Assembly: GCA_959021945.1 (NCBI GenBank) | Contig: CAUEYG010000123.1 | Location: forward strand, 1 to 5,853 | Origin: an uncultured Eubacteriales bacterium | GTDB taxonomy: Bacteria; Bacillota; Clostridia; Peptostreptococcales; Anaerovoracaceae | DNA length: 5,853 nucleotides | Direction of reading: 5' to 3' | Shown here: one piece after another, positions 5,824 to 5,853 of the stretch | Numbering within the stretch: position 1 is the first letter of the stretch | How the letters are laid out: every line of letters starts with the position of its first letter | Notes under the pieces: model-generated | Told to the model about the DNA's origin: nothing | Databases searched by the model: none | What the model saw: only the letters and a program-made list of their open reading frames with translations | Position numbers and translations under genes: made by a program

Positions 5824-5853
5824 GTTCTGGCGACTGGTCGTCGCTGCGCTGCG
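5824..5853. repeat. Second partial copy of the GC-rich core, cut by the window end
   Basis: Positions 5824-5853 match 5760-5789 at 27 of 30 bases. The shared parts are GTTCTGGCGAC at the left and TCGCTGCGCTGCG at the right, with three substitutions between. The two copies are offset by 64 bp. The second runs off the window, so whether it also has a right half and arms cannot be seen. The match shows the core is a repeated unit and not a one-off hairpin. Confidence 0.75.

Noticed and set aside
5744..5853. CRISPR array or integron attC site at the window end
   Set aside because: The two core copies are imperfect, the intervening sequence is itself part of a palindrome, and there are no cas genes or attC core sites (RYYYAAC/GTTRRRY).

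Overview
The window looks like chromosomal DNA from a low-to-moderate GC Firmicute, most likely a Lachnospiraceae-type gut clostridium. The reasons are purine-rich Shine-Dalgarno sites, frequent AGA/AGG arginine codons, a sigma-A-type extended -10 promoter, and the combination of an HscC-type Hsp70 with a DUF6506-like protein. The genus-level placement is inference from general familiarity, not from a search. All convincing genes lie on the plus strand.

Layout. (1) Positions 1-292 hold the 3' end of a YtcJ-like amidohydrolase gene (Amidohydro_3 type), closed by a clear intrinsic terminator (304-334). (2) A 186-bp intergenic region (293-478) carries that terminator and an extended -10 promoter (about 400-428) reading into the next gene. 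(3) Positions 479-3685 encode a 1068-residue protein. It has an N-terminal J-like domain with NPE where canonical J-domains have HPD, a helical middle region, and roughly twenty TPR-like repeats. (4) Positions 3682-5388 encode a compact Hsp70 of the HscC type, whose ATG overlaps the TPR gene's stop codon as ATGA. (5) After a short spacer containing a bulged hairpin, 5444-5749 encode a 101-residue DUF6506-like protein. (6) The window ends in a GC-rich repeat region: a 17-bp perfect inverted repeat around a GC-rich core, whose left arm contains the stop codon of the small gene, and a second, partial copy of the core running off the window end.

How the genes work together. The J-like/TPR protein and the Hsp70 are translationally coupled and most likely form a dedicated chaperone pair. 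The J-like domain would dock on or regulate the Hsp70, and the TPR solenoid would select clients or act as a scaffold. This resembles in principle the E. coli pairing of HscC with DjlB/DjlC, but here the presumed partner is a giant TPR protein and its J-motif lacks the key histidine. No grpE, dnaJ, hrcA or CIRCE element is visible. The DUF6506-like gene may be a third operon member, but its function is unknown. The most notable content is this unusual chaperone pair; the terminal repeat element is second.
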